A stretch of 33,364 nucleotides of DNA from an uncultured Peptococcaceae bacterium (GTDB lineage: Bacteria; Bacillota; Peptococcia; Peptococcales; Peptococcaceae), in the NCBI GenBank assembly GCA_949743265.1, contig CATJSX010000056.1, forward strand, positions 1 to 33,364, written 5' to 3'. Shown here in pieces: positions 15,691-24,965 of this stretch (within the stretch, counting starts at the first letter, position 1; each line of letters begins with the position of its first letter). The position numbers and the translations under genes are program-made. The notes beneath the pieces were generated by a model. It did not search any database. It saw only the letters and a program-made list of their open reading frames with translations, and was not told the DNA's origin.

Positions 15691-16570
15691 AACATTTATG
15701 AATGATTATCGCCAAAAAATTGATGATTGTCTAAAAAATCTTTTGCCTGATGCGGCTACTTATCCACCAGAAATTCATCAAGCTATGCGGTACAGTTTAT
15801 TTGCCGGCGGCAAACGCTTGCGTCCAATCCTTTGTTTAAGCGCGGTTAAAGCATGTGGCGATGATGTCGTCAAAGCATTGCCAGCATCGTGCGCTTTGGA
15901 AGCGATACATACCTATTCGCTGATTCATGATGATTTGCCGGGTATGGATAATGATGATTATCGTCGAGGCAAACCGACGAATCATAAAGTTTTTGGCGAA
16001 GGGCTAGCTATTTTAGCAGGCGATGGATTGCTAACATTGGCTTTCGAATGGCTTAGTGATTTAGCAGAAAAAGAATATTATCCGGCAGAACAAATTGTGA
16101 AAGTGATTAAACGGCTGGCTTTTGCCAGCGGCGTTTTAGGTATGGTTGGCGGACAAAGCGCCGATTTGTTGGCAGAAAACAAAACGCCGGATGAAAATGT
16201 TTTACGTTATATTCATAGCCATAAAACTGGTGCACTAATCAGTGCTTCGGTAGAAATTGGCGGTCTTTTGGCAAATGCTAATGAACAGGAAATGACAGCG
16301 TTGCGGATTTATGGCGAGCATGTAGGATTAGCCTACCAAATTACGGACGATATATTGGATATTATTGGCGACGCTGATAAGATTGGCAAACCTATAGGCA
16401 GCGACTTGAAAAATCATAAAGCTACCTTTCCCGCTCTTTTTGGTATCAATCAATCTCAAGAAATAGCGAGGGAAGCCGTTTTAAAAGCGCTTGCGGCGTT
16501 GGAAAATTTGTCGGGCGCTACCGAAGAATTGCGCTATTTAGCACAATCGTTGGTTGAACGAGAAGCCTAA
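15683..16570 (+). CDS. ispA: Farnesyl diphosphate synthase (polyprenyl synthetase family)
   Basis: IspA condenses isopentenyl diphosphate with dimethylallyl and geranyl diphosphate to give farnesyl diphosphate, the precursor of undecaprenyl phosphate and quinone tails. The family elements are all there: GGKRLRP (42-48), the first Asp-rich motif DDLPGMD (83-89) with two inserted residues as in bacterial farnesyl synthases, GMVGGQSADL, the KTGAL helix and the second Asp-rich motif DDILD. I start at ATG 15683, six bases after AGGTGG, giving 296 residues; ATG 15680 is adjacent and the frame is open back to 15656 inside xseB. It shares the cluster with dxs, the entry step of the same pathway. Confidence 0.94.
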   Translation: MSETFMNDYRQKIDDCLKNLLPDAATYPPEIHQAMRYSLFAGGKRLRPILCLSAVKACGDDVVKALPASCALEAIHTYSLIHDDLPGMDNDDYRRGKPTNHKVFGEGLAILAGDGLLTLAFEWLSDLAEKEYYPAEQIVKVIKRLAFASGVLGMVGGQSADLLAENKTPDENVLRYIHSHKTGALISASVEIGGLLANANEQEMTALRIYGEHVGLAYQITDDILDIIGDADKIGKPIGSDLKNHKATFPALFGINQSQEIAREAVLKALAALENLSGATEELRYLAQSLVEREA

Positions 16571-16615
16571 TTAACGACAAAAGCAATACTGGCGAATGAC
16601 AAGGAGGAGAGACTA

Positions 16616-17050
16616 ATGCCTAGTGAAATAATCAATAATCATGCGCTTTTGGCAGCTGTATTGGCTTGGTTTGTTGCGCAGCTCTTAAAAGTTATGTTGG
16701 TGCTTTTAAAGGAGCGGCGTTGGGATGTCAGCCGCATGATTGGTTCCGGCGGTATGCCTAGTTCTCATTCGGCTTTAGTTGTAGCTTTGGCAGTAACAAT
16801 AGGCAAAACGCTTGGCTTTCAATCGCCAGAATTTGCTATCGCAGCAGCATTGGCTTTGGTCGTCATGTATGATGCTGCCAACGTGCGTCGAGCTGCTGGT
16901 AAACAAGCGGAGTTGTTAAATAAAATCGTGGAAGATCTGTATCGTGGCAAACATATTGATGGTGAGCGGCTGAAGGAACTATTAGGGCATACGCCTGTAG
17001 AAGTGGCAGCCGGTGCGCTTTTGGGCATTGTTGTCGGCTGGTATTTTTAG
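16616..17050 (+). CDS. Divergent PAP2 family protein (YuiD-like)
   Basis: A 144-residue membrane protein with about four hydrophobic segments. It carries the DUF212/YuiD signature GSGGMPSSHSALVVALAVTIG, reminiscent of the PSGH phosphatase motif of acid phosphatases, and DAANVRRAAGKQAELLN, then LGHTPVEVAAGALLG near the end. Start ATG 16616 follows a strong AAGGAGGAG. It lies between ispA and dxs, so a role in prenyl phosphate metabolism is plausible, but the activity of this family is not established to my knowledge. It is co-oriented, 45 bases after ispA and 25 before dxs. Confidence 0.9.
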   Translation: MPSEIINNHALLAAVLAWFVAQLLKVMLVLLKERRWDVSRMIGSGGMPSSHSALVVALAVTIGKTLGFQSPEFAIAAALALVVMYDAANVRRAAGKQAELLNKIVEDLYRGKHIDGERLKELLGHTPVEVAAGALLGIVVGWYF

Positions 17051-17075
17051 CTGAAACTGGAAAGAAGGGGGAAAA

Positions 17076-18974
17076 ATGCAGTTTTTAGACAAAATCAAAT
17101 CACCGCAAGATCTGAAAAGGTTAGATCTAGCAGCTTTGAAAGTATTTTCACATGAAATTCGTCAAAAATTGGTGGAAGTAACTGCCCAAAATGGCGGTCA
17201 TTTGGCACCTAATCTCGGCGTTGTAGAACTTTCATTAGCTTTGCATTACGTCTATCAAACACCAGAAGATAAAATTATTTGGGATGTCGGGCATCAGGCT
17301 TATGTGCATAAAATGCTTACCGGTAGAAGCGATGAACTGAATACCATCAGACAATATGGGGGATTATCAGGATTTCCTAAGCGCAGCGAAAGTGTTCACG
17401 ATGCTTTTGGCGCAGGGCACAGCAGTACGTCTATTTCAGCGGCGGTTGGTTTTGCACTTACCCGTGATTTGCGGGGCGAAAACCATCAAGTTATAGCTGT
17501 TATTGGCGATGGGGCCATGACAGGTGGCATGGCTTTTGAAGCGCTTAATAATATCGGTCATTTGCAGCGGCGTATGATCATTATTTTGAATGACAACGAA
17601 ATGTCCATTGACCCTAATGTCGGCGGTATGAGCGAATATTTGAATCGTGTTCGCAGTGATCCGTCTTATATCAAACACAAAGAAGATATTGAGTTATTAT
17701 TTAAAAAAATTCCTACGATTGGCGATAAAATGTTTCAAGCGGCAGACCGATTGAAAGATTCGTTAAAATATTTATTAGTACCCGGCACTTTTTTTGAAGA
17801 GTTGGGGCTAAAATATTTTGGACCTGTTAATGGGCATGATTTATCAGCATTGATCAATGTTTTGGAAAACACCAAAAAGCTCAACAAACCCATCTTTATT
17901 CATGTTGTTACACGTAAAGGCAAAGGATATGCGCCGGCAGAAAAAACGCCTGACCTTTTTCATGGGGTCAGTCCTTTTGATATTAAAACTGGTCAAGTGT
18001 TAGCTCCAAAACGTCGTCCGACTTATACTGATGTTTTTGCTGATACGCTTATTCAGCTTGGCGAACAAGACGAGCGGGTATTAGGGATTACTGCCGCTAT
18101 GGGTCAAGGTACCGGTATCAACAAATTTGAGCAACGTTTTAGTCAGCGCGCTTTTGACGTAGGAATTGCTGAACAGCATGCAGTTACTATGGCAGCGGCA
18201 ATGGCATTAGACGGTTATAAACCGGTAGTGGCTATTTATTCGACTTTTTTGCAGCGTGCTTATGATCAAATTGTTCATGATGTTGCTTTGCAGAAAGCGC
18301 CAGTTGTTTTTGCCTTGGATCGTGCTGGATTAGTGGGTGATGATGGGCCTACTCATCATGGCGTTTTTGATTTGGCTTATTTGCGTCATATTCCTCATAT
18401 GGTGGTTATGGCACCAAAAGATGAAAATGAGTTGCGTCATATGCTTTACTCCGCTCTTTGCTATGAGCAACCGGCGGCTGTTCGCTATCCGCGTGGCGAA
18501 GGTTTAGGCGTGCCGCTTGATGAAAAGCTGACGCTCTTGCCATTGGGTAAGGGGGAAATTCTTCAGCAAGGGCAAACCGTTGCTTTATTGGCATTGGGTG
18601 CTATGGTGACGATAGCGCAACAAGCGGCAGAATTATTACATCGGTTATACGGTTTGACGGTAACGGTAATCAATGCTCGCTTTGTCAAACCTCTTGATGA
18701 AGCGTTGCTCCTTGAACAGCTTAGCCGCCATCAACTAATGATTACTATTGAGGAACATATTTTAGCTGGTGGCTTTGGCGCAGCGGTTTTGGAAATGCTT
18801 AGTGAACACGGTGCAGAAACACAAAAAGTTTGTCGTATCGCTTTGCCTGATGAATTTATTCCGCATGGCAAAACGGAAATATTAAAAGAAAAATACGGCT
18901 TATGTGCTGAGAACGTCGTACAAGTTGCAGTTGAAAAATTAAATTTGCAAAAAGAAGCCGAGGGATTGTCATGA
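17076..18974 (+). CDS. dxs: 1-deoxy-D-xylulose-5-phosphate synthase
   Basis: Dxs joins pyruvate and glyceraldehyde 3-phosphate with thiamin diphosphate as cofactor, the first step of the non-mevalonate isoprenoid pathway. The 632-residue protein has WDVGHQAYVHK (69-79), the cofactor motif GDGAMTGG (144-151) with FEALNN, the transketolase pyrimidine domain with DVGIAEQHAVTMAAAMA, DRAGLVGDDGPTHHG, and a C-terminal transketolase domain. Start ATG 17076 follows AAGAAGGGGG. The stop codon overlaps tlyA by ATGA. Its need for thiamin diphosphate links it functionally to the thiM-thiE operon upstream, though nothing suggests shared regulation. Confidence 0.97.
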   Translation: MQFLDKIKSPQDLKRLDLAALKVFSHEIRQKLVEVTAQNGGHLAPNLGVVELSLALHYVYQTPEDKIIWDVGHQAYVHKMLTGRSDELNTIRQYGGLSGFPKRSESVHDAFGAGHSSTSISAAVGFALTRDLRGENHQVIAVIGDGAMTGGMAFEALNNIGHLQRRMIIILNDNEMSIDPNVGGMSEYLNRVRSDPSYIKHKEDIELLFKKIPTIGDKMFQAADRLKDSLKYLLVPGTFFEELGLKYFGPVNGHDLSALINVLENTKKLNKPIFIHVVTRKGKGYAPAEKTPDLFHGVSPFDIKTGQVLAPKRRPTYTDVFADTLIQLGEQDERVLGITAAMGQGTGINKFEQRFSQRAFDVGIAEQHAVTMAAAMALDGYKPVVAIYSTFLQRAYDQIVHDVALQKAPVVFALDRAGLVGDDGPTHHGVFDLAYLRHIPHMVVMAPKDENELRHMLYSALCYEQPAAVRYPRGEGLGVPLDEKLTLLPLGKGEILQQGQTVALLALGAMVTIAQQAAELLHRLYGLTVTVINARFVKPLDEALLLEQLSRHQLMITIEEHILAGGFGAAVLEMLSEHGAETQKVCRIALPDEFIPHGKTEILKEKYGLCAENVVQVAVEKLNLQKEAEGLS

Positions 18975-19786
18975 CAAAAATGCGATTAGATGCGGCGTTG
19001 GTAGAATTAGGATTAGCGCCAAGTCGCGAAAAAGCTAAAGCATTGGTAATGGCCGGTTTGGTACTGGTTGGCGACCGCAAGATTGACAAAGCCGGCACAA
19101 CAGTCGAGGTCAATTCAGCTATTCATGTATTGGGTCAAAAGCCGCCTTATGTAGGGCGAGGTGGCTTAAAATTGGCAAGAGCTATTGAAACTTTCAATCT
19201 AAATTTTCATAATAAAGTTGTAGCTGATATAGGGGCTTCTACTGGCGGCTTTGTTGATTGCGCTTTGCAAAACGGCGCAAAAAAAGTTTTTGCTATTGAC
19301 GTTGGTTACAATCAGTTGGATTGGAAACTGCGCAGTGATGAGCGGGTGGTTACTATGGAAAAAACCAATGCTCGTTATCTAAAGCCAGAAGATCTGGGCG
19401 AAATGATGGACATGGTAACAACCGATGTTTCGTTTATTTCTTTGGATAAGATTTTACCGCCTGCCATGGCATTATTAAAAGATGACGGTCAAGTGGTAGC
19501 TTTAATTAAACCTCAGTTTGAAGCAGGCAGAGAACAAGTTGGCAAAAAAGGTGTTATCAAAGATCCTAAGATTCATCAAGAAGTATTAGAAAAAATTTTG
19601 GCTTTATGTGATGAGCTTGATTTGCATATTAACGGCATGACTCATTCGCCAGTGAAGGGCGCAGAAGGTAATATTGAATATTTGCTATGGGGCAGTAAAC
19701 ATTTACCGTCTATAGCAATCGATACAGCCGCAATCGTCAATAAAGCTCATGAATCATTGAATACTGTCAAAACAGATCCGTTCTAG
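18971..19786 (+). CDS. tlyA: TlyA family rRNA (cytidine-2'-O)-methyltransferase
   Basis: TlyA proteins methylate ribose 2'-hydroxyls in 16S and/or 23S rRNA. The 271 residues consist of an N-terminal S4 RNA-binding domain (residues ~4-60, RLDAALVELGLAPSREKAKA) and an FtsJ/RrmJ-like methyltransferase domain with the SAM loop VVADIGASTGGFVDCAL. The K-D-K-E set appears as VGRGGLKL, TTDVSFISLDKI, ALIKPQFEAG and EGNIEYLLWG. It overlaps dxs by four bases. Members of this family were once called hemolysins; the methyltransferase call is better supported. Confidence 0.95.
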   Translation: MTKMRLDAALVELGLAPSREKAKALVMAGLVLVGDRKIDKAGTTVEVNSAIHVLGQKPPYVGRGGLKLARAIETFNLNFHNKVVADIGASTGGFVDCALQNGAKKVFAIDVGYNQLDWKLRSDERVVTMEKTNARYLKPEDLGEMMDMVTTDVSFISLDKILPPAMALLKDDGQVVALIKPQFEAGREQVGKKGVIKDPKIHQEVLEKILALCDELDLHINGMTHSPVKGAEGNIEYLLWGSKHLPSIAIDTAAIVNKAHESLNTVKTDPF

Positions 19787-19831
19787 GAAAACTTTGAGTG
19801 ATGTCGAATACTTCAGATGGAGGTGTCAGCA

Positions 19832-20350
19832 GTGCAAAGAACTGATCTTTTTATCTGGGGTATTTTTATAGGAATTTTATTCGCTTATATTATCAGTCGT
19901 AAATACAAACGCTATAAAACGAAAAAAATACTCAAAAAAGCGAAATTAGCTGAAAGAAAAGCAGTAGTTTTGTTGAAAAAATGGGGCTATCATGTGTTAG
20001 ACGTCCAGTTAAAAGAAACAGTAACCATTTATATCGACAATAAACCTCACAATTGTCCTGTGAGAGCTGATCTTTTGGTGCGACGAGGATGGAAAAGATA
20101 TATTGTAGAGGTCAAAACAGGTGCGCAAACACAAGCGACTTTACCTAATGTACGCAGACAGCTATTAGAATATTATTTAGTTTACAAACCAGATGGAATT
20201 CTTTTGTTGGATATGGAAAAGGAGCAGCTGAAAAAAGTAAATTTCACTTGCACTGGCACAGCGCATAGTTCAATAAAGCCTTTGATACTAGCTATTATGA
20301 TAGGAATTTGTTTGGGATATGGCTTGTTGAAAATTTTAGGCGGGAGATAA
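19832..20350 (+). CDS. Membrane-anchored PD-(D/E)XK nuclease-like protein
   Basis: A protein of 172 residues that I cannot assign to a named family. It starts at GTG 19832, six bases after GGAGGTG; the frame is open to 19817. Residues 6-21 form an N-terminal membrane helix followed by a very basic stretch, and residues ~150-169 form a second helix at the C-terminus. The middle reads like a PD-(D/E)XK core: E41 in a first helix (AERKAVVLLKKWGYHVLD), D80 in RADLLV, E93-x-K95 in YIVEVKTG, and Q110-x3-Y114 in RRQLLEYY. That order and spacing match RecB- or resolvase-like nucleases. It lies 45 bases after tlyA and 3 before nadK, near recN and xseAB. Nuclease activity is inference. Confidence 0.75.
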   Translation: MQRTDLFIWGIFIGILFAYIISRKYKRYKTKKILKKAKLAERKAVVLLKKWGYHVLDVQLKETVTIYIDNKPHNCPVRADLLVRRGWKRYIVEVKTGAQTQATLPNVRRQLLEYYLVYKPDGILLLDMEKEQLKKVNFTCTGTAHSSIKPLILAIMIGICLGYGLLKILGGR

Positions 20351-20353
20351 ATC

Positions 20354-21277
20354 ATGAAGGAAATTGGAACGATTGGTTTGATTTTAGATACTAATAAAGA
20401 GGGGTGCCTCACTATTGGTCAAGCCGCCATTAGCTGGTGTATGGCTCATGCAATTATGGTTTTGGTTTTAGAAAACGAAGCCGGTGCTTTGGGATTATCA
20501 GCTTGTTCTACAGACGATTTTGCGCAAAATGTTGATTTTGTGTTGGTCATCGGTGGCGATGGCACGTTTTTACGAGCGGCTAGAACAGTTTATGGTTATA
20601 ATAAACCGTTATTGGGCATCAATCAAGGCTATTTGGGTTTTTTAACAGAAATTGAACTAGAACATATAGCAGAAACCAATGATTATTTGGAGAAAATTCT
20701 CAATGAGCAATATACTATCGAAAAACGAATGATGTTGACTGGTGAAGTATGGCGTAATGGACGCAAAATCACTCAGTTGACAGGGCTGAATGACTTGGTC
20801 ATTACCAAAGGAGCGCTTTCTCGTTTGATATCGCTGGAAATTTATCAAGAGAATGGTTTGGTCGATCACTATCTTAGCGATGGCGTTATTTTTTCAACCC
20901 CTACTGGATCTACTGGTTATTCTCTTTCAGCGGGTGGTCCTATTGTTTATCCTAATTTTGATTTGTGTGTTCTGACACCGATTTGTCCTCATACGCTTTC
21001 GGCTCGACCAATTATTTTTCCACCGGAAGCGCTGTTGAAAGTGAAACTAGGTACGGATAATTTTCAGGCAATGCTTACCGTTGATGGTCAATATGGACTG
21101 GAATTAGAAAATGGCGATGAAATTTTGATTAGCAAAGCCAAAGACTATACTTATTTGATCAAAATGAAAGAACGTCATTTTTTTCATTTAATGCGGGAAA
21201 AATTAAAAGGAACGAACGGTAATAAATATAGCAAAAAAACGGAAAGGAAAACCCATGAAAACAAGACGACATCGTAA
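20354..21277 (+). CDS. nadK: NAD kinase
   Basis: NadK phosphorylates NAD to NADP. The 307-residue protein has the GGDG motif at 67-70 (LVIGGDGTFLRAAR), GINQGYLGFLTE, the LNDLVITKG strand, and the diacylglycerol-kinase-like STPTGSTGYSLSAGGPIV. Start ATG 20354 follows GGCGGGAG. The C-terminus has a Lys/Thr-rich tail beyond residue ~288 that runs 23 bases into argR. This tail looks unstructured and is longer than in most relatives. The overlap with argR suggests translational coupling. Confidence 0.96.
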   Translation: MKEIGTIGLILDTNKEGCLTIGQAAISWCMAHAIMVLVLENEAGALGLSACSTDDFAQNVDFVLVIGGDGTFLRAARTVYGYNKPLLGINQGYLGFLTEIELEHIAETNDYLEKILNEQYTIEKRMMLTGEVWRNGRKITQLTGLNDLVITKGALSRLISLEIYQENGLVDHYLSDGVIFSTPTGSTGYSLSAGGPIVYPNFDLCVLTPICPHTLSARPIIFPPEALLKVKLGTDNFQAMLTVDGQYGLELENGDEILISKAKDYTYLIKMKERHFFHLMREKLKGTNGNKYSKKTERKTHENKTTS

Positions 21278-21704
21278 AATTCTGGAGTTGATCAAAGAAT
21301 ATCCTATTGCTACACAAGAAGAATTAGCGGATATTCTGCGAGCCGAAGGCTATAATGTCACTCAAGCTACCGTTTCAAGAGATATTAAGGAACTAGCGCT
21401 CATTAAAATCAATATTGGCAATGACCAATGCAAATATGCGCTGCCCGCCGAAAGTTTTGTCTCTGAAACACGACTGCGATTTATGCTTAAAGAGTTTGTT
21501 ATTAACTATGATTACAGTGAAAATATTATGGTTATCAGGACTGCACCGGGCAACGCTAATGCAGTTGCTTCTGCCATAGATCATGCCGGCTGGAACCATA
21601 TTATTGGCACAGTAGCGGGAGACGATACGATTTTATTGGTGATAAAACCCAGAGAAGCGGTAAAATCGGTGATAGAAAAATTGGAAAGCTATTTGCAGCA
21701 GTAA
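21255..21704 (+). CDS. argR: Arginine repressor ArgR
   Basis: ArgR is a hexameric, arginine-responsive DNA-binding regulator of arginine synthesis and breakdown. The 149-residue protein has the winged helix N-terminus (RRHRKILELIKEYPIATQEE, then VTQATVSRDIKELALIK) and the arginine-binding oligomerisation domain with the signature GTVAGDDTILLV. Start ATG 21255 follows GGAAAGGAA inside nadK. The argR-recN pair is a conserved neighbourhood in Firmicutes. No arginine biosynthesis genes or ARG boxes were seen in the window. Confidence 0.96.
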   Translation: MKTRRHRKILELIKEYPIATQEELADILRAEGYNVTQATVSRDIKELALIKINIGNDQCKYALPAESFVSETRLRFMLKEFVINYDYSENIMVIRTAPGNANAVASAIDHAGWNHIIGTVAGDDTILLVIKPREAVKSVIEKLESYLQQ

Positions 21705-21761
21705 AAAATTCCTTCCATTTTATCCGCAGAAAACGATAGGTTTGATTAGGAGGTAAAAAGC

Positions 21762-23426
21762 ATGTTGCTGCAATTAACGGTAAAAAATTTTGCGTTGATT
21801 GATCACTTAAGTTTGGAATTTGATCCTAAATTAAATGTTTTAACTGGAGAAACGGGTGCCGGCAAATCAATTATTATTGACGCTGTTGCCTTGCTTTTGG
21901 GAGCAAGAGCAAAAAGTGAAGATATTCGATTAGGATGCGATAAGGCCGTTATTGAAGGGGCTTTTGAATTTGAGCAGAATGCCGTAGTCAAAGACTTGCT
22001 GACTGAAATGGGCTTTGATGAAGACGACGTGTTGGTTTTGACCAGAGAAATTGCTAAAACAGGTAAAAATACTTGCCGCGTTAATGGACGTATGGTTACT
22101 TTACAAAATTTCAAATTACTGGGAAGCCATTTAATTAACATTTACGGTCAGCATGATTTTCAAGCAATTTCTAATAAAGATAAACATATTGAACTATTAG
22201 ATAGTCTAGGTGATGAAACGCTAAAAAATGCGAAAGCTGACGTAGCGCAAAGCTATGATGATTTGCGCAGAGCTCGTAAAGCGTTGAAAGACATGCAGAA
22301 TGCTGCCAAAGACCGCAAAGAACGGTTGGAATTTTTACGGTTTAAAGCGCAGGAAATCAGCGAATTATCTTTGCGTCCTGAAGAAGATGAGGAACTGGAG
22401 CAAGAATTGCTGCTTTTGAATAATGTTTCTCGTATCGTTGAAAAAACGCATAAAACGTATCAGCTTTTGTACGGCGGCAATGGTTCTGTTTATGCTAACT
22501 TAACTAAAAGCGTCGAGTTGCTAGAAAGTATCAGCAGTTTTGATGAAAAATTATTGCCAATAGTAGAAAGTTTGCAAAGCATGAGTTATATTGCTGAAGA
22601 TCATGGCTTAACGTTAGCAAAATATGACGATCAAATTGATTTTGATCCGATACATAAAGAACGATTAGAAGAACGAAAATATACGTTAGACAAAATAAAA
22701 AAGAAGTATCAACGTTCTATTAGTGAGATTTTGGACGAATTGGCAGCGACGGAAGCGGAAATAGCCCAGCTTAGCAATATGGAATTTACGCTGAATCATT
22801 TGCAGGAAAATTACAAAGCGCAAAAAGAGATTTTTTTGCAGAAAGCTAAAGTGTTGACGAAAGTCCGCAAAGGAGTTGCTCATCAATTTGAGGAACAACT
22901 GATTGTTCATTTGGCTGATTTGGCTATGACTAACGCCAAGTTTGAAGTGCGTTTTGGCATAAAAGAAGCATCAAGTTGGGGAATTGACGATGTTGAATTT
23001 TATTTGTCGGCTAACCCTGGGCAGCCTTTGCGGCCATTAAGTCAGATTGCTTCTGGCGGCGAAATGAGCCGAATTATGCTGGCATTTAAAACGATTTTGG
23101 CAGCTTATGAATCGGTGAATACGCTAATTTTTGATGAAATTGATTCCGGTATTGGTGGTAATATCGTGGTGATGGTAGCCGACAAATTAGCGGCTGTTAG
23201 TCAAGCGGCGCAAGTGATTTGTGTGACACATTCTCCGCAAATCGCTGCTTTGGCGGAAAATCATTTCAAAATTACCAAAAATATTATCAACGAGGCAACA
23301 ATTACCGAAGTTCATCTGTTGACGCAGGAAGAAGAAATCAAAGAATTGGCGCGAATGCTCGGTGGTGAAGAAGATTATCAGCTGGAACATGCACAAAAAT
23401 TGAAATTACTAAAAACCAATAAGTGA
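21762..23426 (+). CDS. recN: DNA repair protein RecN
   Basis: RecN is an SMC-like ATPase that acts early at DNA double-strand breaks. The 554-residue protein begins with LQLTVKNFALIDHLSLEFD and the Walker A GETGAGKS (29-36), has QHDFQAISN after it, a long coiled-coil middle (residues ~150-370), and at the C-terminus the ABC signature QIASGGEMSRIMLAFK, Walker B TLIFDEIDSGIGG and the VTHSPQIAA switch. Start ATG 21762 follows TAGGAGGT. It is 57 bases after argR. The message probably includes argR upstream and perhaps spoIVB downstream. Confidence 0.97.
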   Translation: MLLQLTVKNFALIDHLSLEFDPKLNVLTGETGAGKSIIIDAVALLLGARAKSEDIRLGCDKAVIEGAFEFEQNAVVKDLLTEMGFDEDDVLVLTREIAKTGKNTCRVNGRMVTLQNFKLLGSHLINIYGQHDFQAISNKDKHIELLDSLGDETLKNAKADVAQSYDDLRRARKALKDMQNAAKDRKERLEFLRFKAQEISELSLRPEEDEELEQELLLLNNVSRIVEKTHKTYQLLYGGNGSVYANLTKSVELLESISSFDEKLLPIVESLQSMSYIAEDHGLTLAKYDDQIDFDPIHKERLEERKYTLDKIKKKYQRSISEILDELAATEAEIAQLSNMEFTLNHLQENYKAQKEIFLQKAKVLTKVRKGVAHQFEEQLIVHLADLAMTNAKFEVRFGIKEASSWGIDDVEFYLSANPGQPLRPLSQIASGGEMSRIMLAFKTILAAYESVNTLIFDEIDSGIGGNIVVMVADKLAAVSQAAQVICVTHSPQIAALAENHFKITKNIINEATITEVHLLTQEEEIKELARMLGGEEDYQLEHAQKLKLLKTNK

Positions 23427-23546
23427 TTTTCTTGCGTAAATCTGCAAGACATAAGCCAAAGCAAAAAAGGACAACTTAAGACTTGTAAGCGAAAGTTTTG
23501 AAGCAATAAGGGAAGCGTTTGGGAGTATACGAGGGAGTGAGTATAT

Positions 23547-24860
23547 GTGTCCAAAGGCTTCAAAATCAAAACGGTTACATGGTCAATGATTCTTTTTGGC
23601 GTATTTTTGCTGATGCTGCCGTTCCTTCAACCATTAGAACAAAATGTGCGGGTAGGCGATACACTGGAATTAGCGCTCAATTATCCCGAAAAAATGGTAG
23701 AACAACTGAAGATCAACATTTCCGACCGAGATGGTATTTTAGGGTTGGCTGAAAGTCAAACGGCCGCAGTTAATCTGATTGATCAAGAAACATTGACTTA
23801 TCTTCAGCCCGGTGAAGTTAGTCTCAGTTTGCGGCTGTTTGGATTGATTCCAGTCAAGCAAATTGACGTCAATGTTCTGCCGGAACTATCGTTATATCCC
23901 GGCGGCCAGCCTGTGGGAATTTTGCTGCGTACAGACGGTATTATGGTAGTAGGAATGTCGCCGGTGCTTGATGATGAAGGCAAAAGCCGTTTTCCTGCCG
24001 AAAAAGCAGGTATTAAAGTTGGCGATATCATTCAAAAAGTTAACAACGTGACGGTCAACAATGATGAAAAAATGGCGATGCTGATTGATCAACTAGGTCA
24101 AAACCATGAAGAAATTACACTGGAAGTTTTACGTGAACAAGAGATTATCTACAAAAAAATCGAACCGGTTTATTGTACAGAAAGCAAAACTTACCGCATC
24201 GGGCTGTATGTTCGTGACAATGCCGGTGGCGTGGGAACACTGACGTTTATCGATCCAGTAACTAAGCAATACGGTGCTTTAGGCCATATGATTGCCAATA
24301 ATGAAACACAAGAAAAACTTAATATTTTAAACGGCAAATTGGTCAGCGCTAATATCGAAGGCATTAAAAAAGGTCAGCGTGGCTATCCCGGTGAAAAAAT
24401 CGGCGGTTTTGCTAATGATAACAGTTTGGGCACCATTGAAAAGAACACTTATGCAGGAATATTTGGCGTTTTAAAAAATTTATCAATGACGGAAAACAAT
24501 TATTACGACAAGCCGCTGCCAGTAGCGTATTACCCAGAAATAGAATTAGGACCGGCTACTATTTTGACAGCTTTAGAAGGTCAAAAAGTAGAAGCTTTCA
24601 CTATTGCAATTGAAAAAGTTATGCCCAATGGAGAAAATGGCAAAGGTATGGTCATCAAAGTTACTGATCCCATTCTCTTGGAAAAGACGGGAGGAATTAT
24701 TCAGGGCATGAGCGGCAGTCCTATTATCCAAAACGGCAAGATTATCGGCGCAGTAACTCATGTGTTCATTAACGATCCCACAAAAGGCTATGGGATTTTG
24801 ATTAGCGATATGCTAAGCGAGGTTGGTTTGATTGAAGACGATATTGAAAAATCTGCATAA
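23547..24860 (+). CDS. spoIVB: SpoIVB serine peptidase
   Basis: SpoIVB is a PDZ-containing S55 peptidase, secreted from the forespore in Bacillus, where it triggers the SpoIVFB-sigma K checkpoint. This protein is 437 residues from GTG 23547, nine bases after GAGGGAG. Residues 9-28 are a membrane or signal segment. A PDZ domain covers ~125-205 (GIKVGDIIQKVNN). The catalytic set is present: H247 in GALGHMIAN, D374 in KVTDP and S389 in QGMSGSP, followed by GAVTHVFINDPTKGYG. It therefore looks active. In spore formers spo0A normally follows; here the next gene is the leftward ygiQ. The 120-base gap after recN shows no promoter I could defend. Confidence 0.95.
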   Translation: MSKGFKIKTVTWSMILFGVFLLMLPFLQPLEQNVRVGDTLELALNYPEKMVEQLKINISDRDGILGLAESQTAAVNLIDQETLTYLQPGEVSLSLRLFGLIPVKQIDVNVLPELSLYPGGQPVGILLRTDGIMVVGMSPVLDDEGKSRFPAEKAGIKVGDIIQKVNNVTVNNDEKMAMLIDQLGQNHEEITLEVLREQEIIYKKIEPVYCTESKTYRIGLYVRDNAGGVGTLTFIDPVTKQYGALGHMIANNETQEKLNILNGKLVSANIEGIKKGQRGYPGEKIGGFANDNSLGTIEKNTYAGIFGVLKNLSMTENNYYDKPLPVAYYPEIELGPATILTALEGQKVEAFTIAIEKVMPNGENGKGMVIKVTDPILLEKTGGIIQGMSGSPIIQNGKIIGAVTHVFINDPTKGYGILISDMLSEVGLIEDDIEKSA

Positions 24861-24910
24861 ATTTTCAGTGAAAATAGAAAAATCATAGCGCTTAAGGCAT
24901 TGTCGTTAAG

Positions 24911-24965
24911 CAAAAGATCCCTTTAAAGGAAGCATTAGCTGTGCCTTTAAAGGGATTTGCTTTAT
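24911..24965. terminator. Shared terminator between spoIVB and ygiQ
   Basis: A perfect 13-bp stem, arms ATCCCTTTAAAGG (24917-24929) and CCTTTAAAGGGAT (24944-24956), extended by GCAA/TTGC after a bulge. T-rich sequence follows on the right and A-rich on the left, so it can serve both converging genes. Confidence 0.8.
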
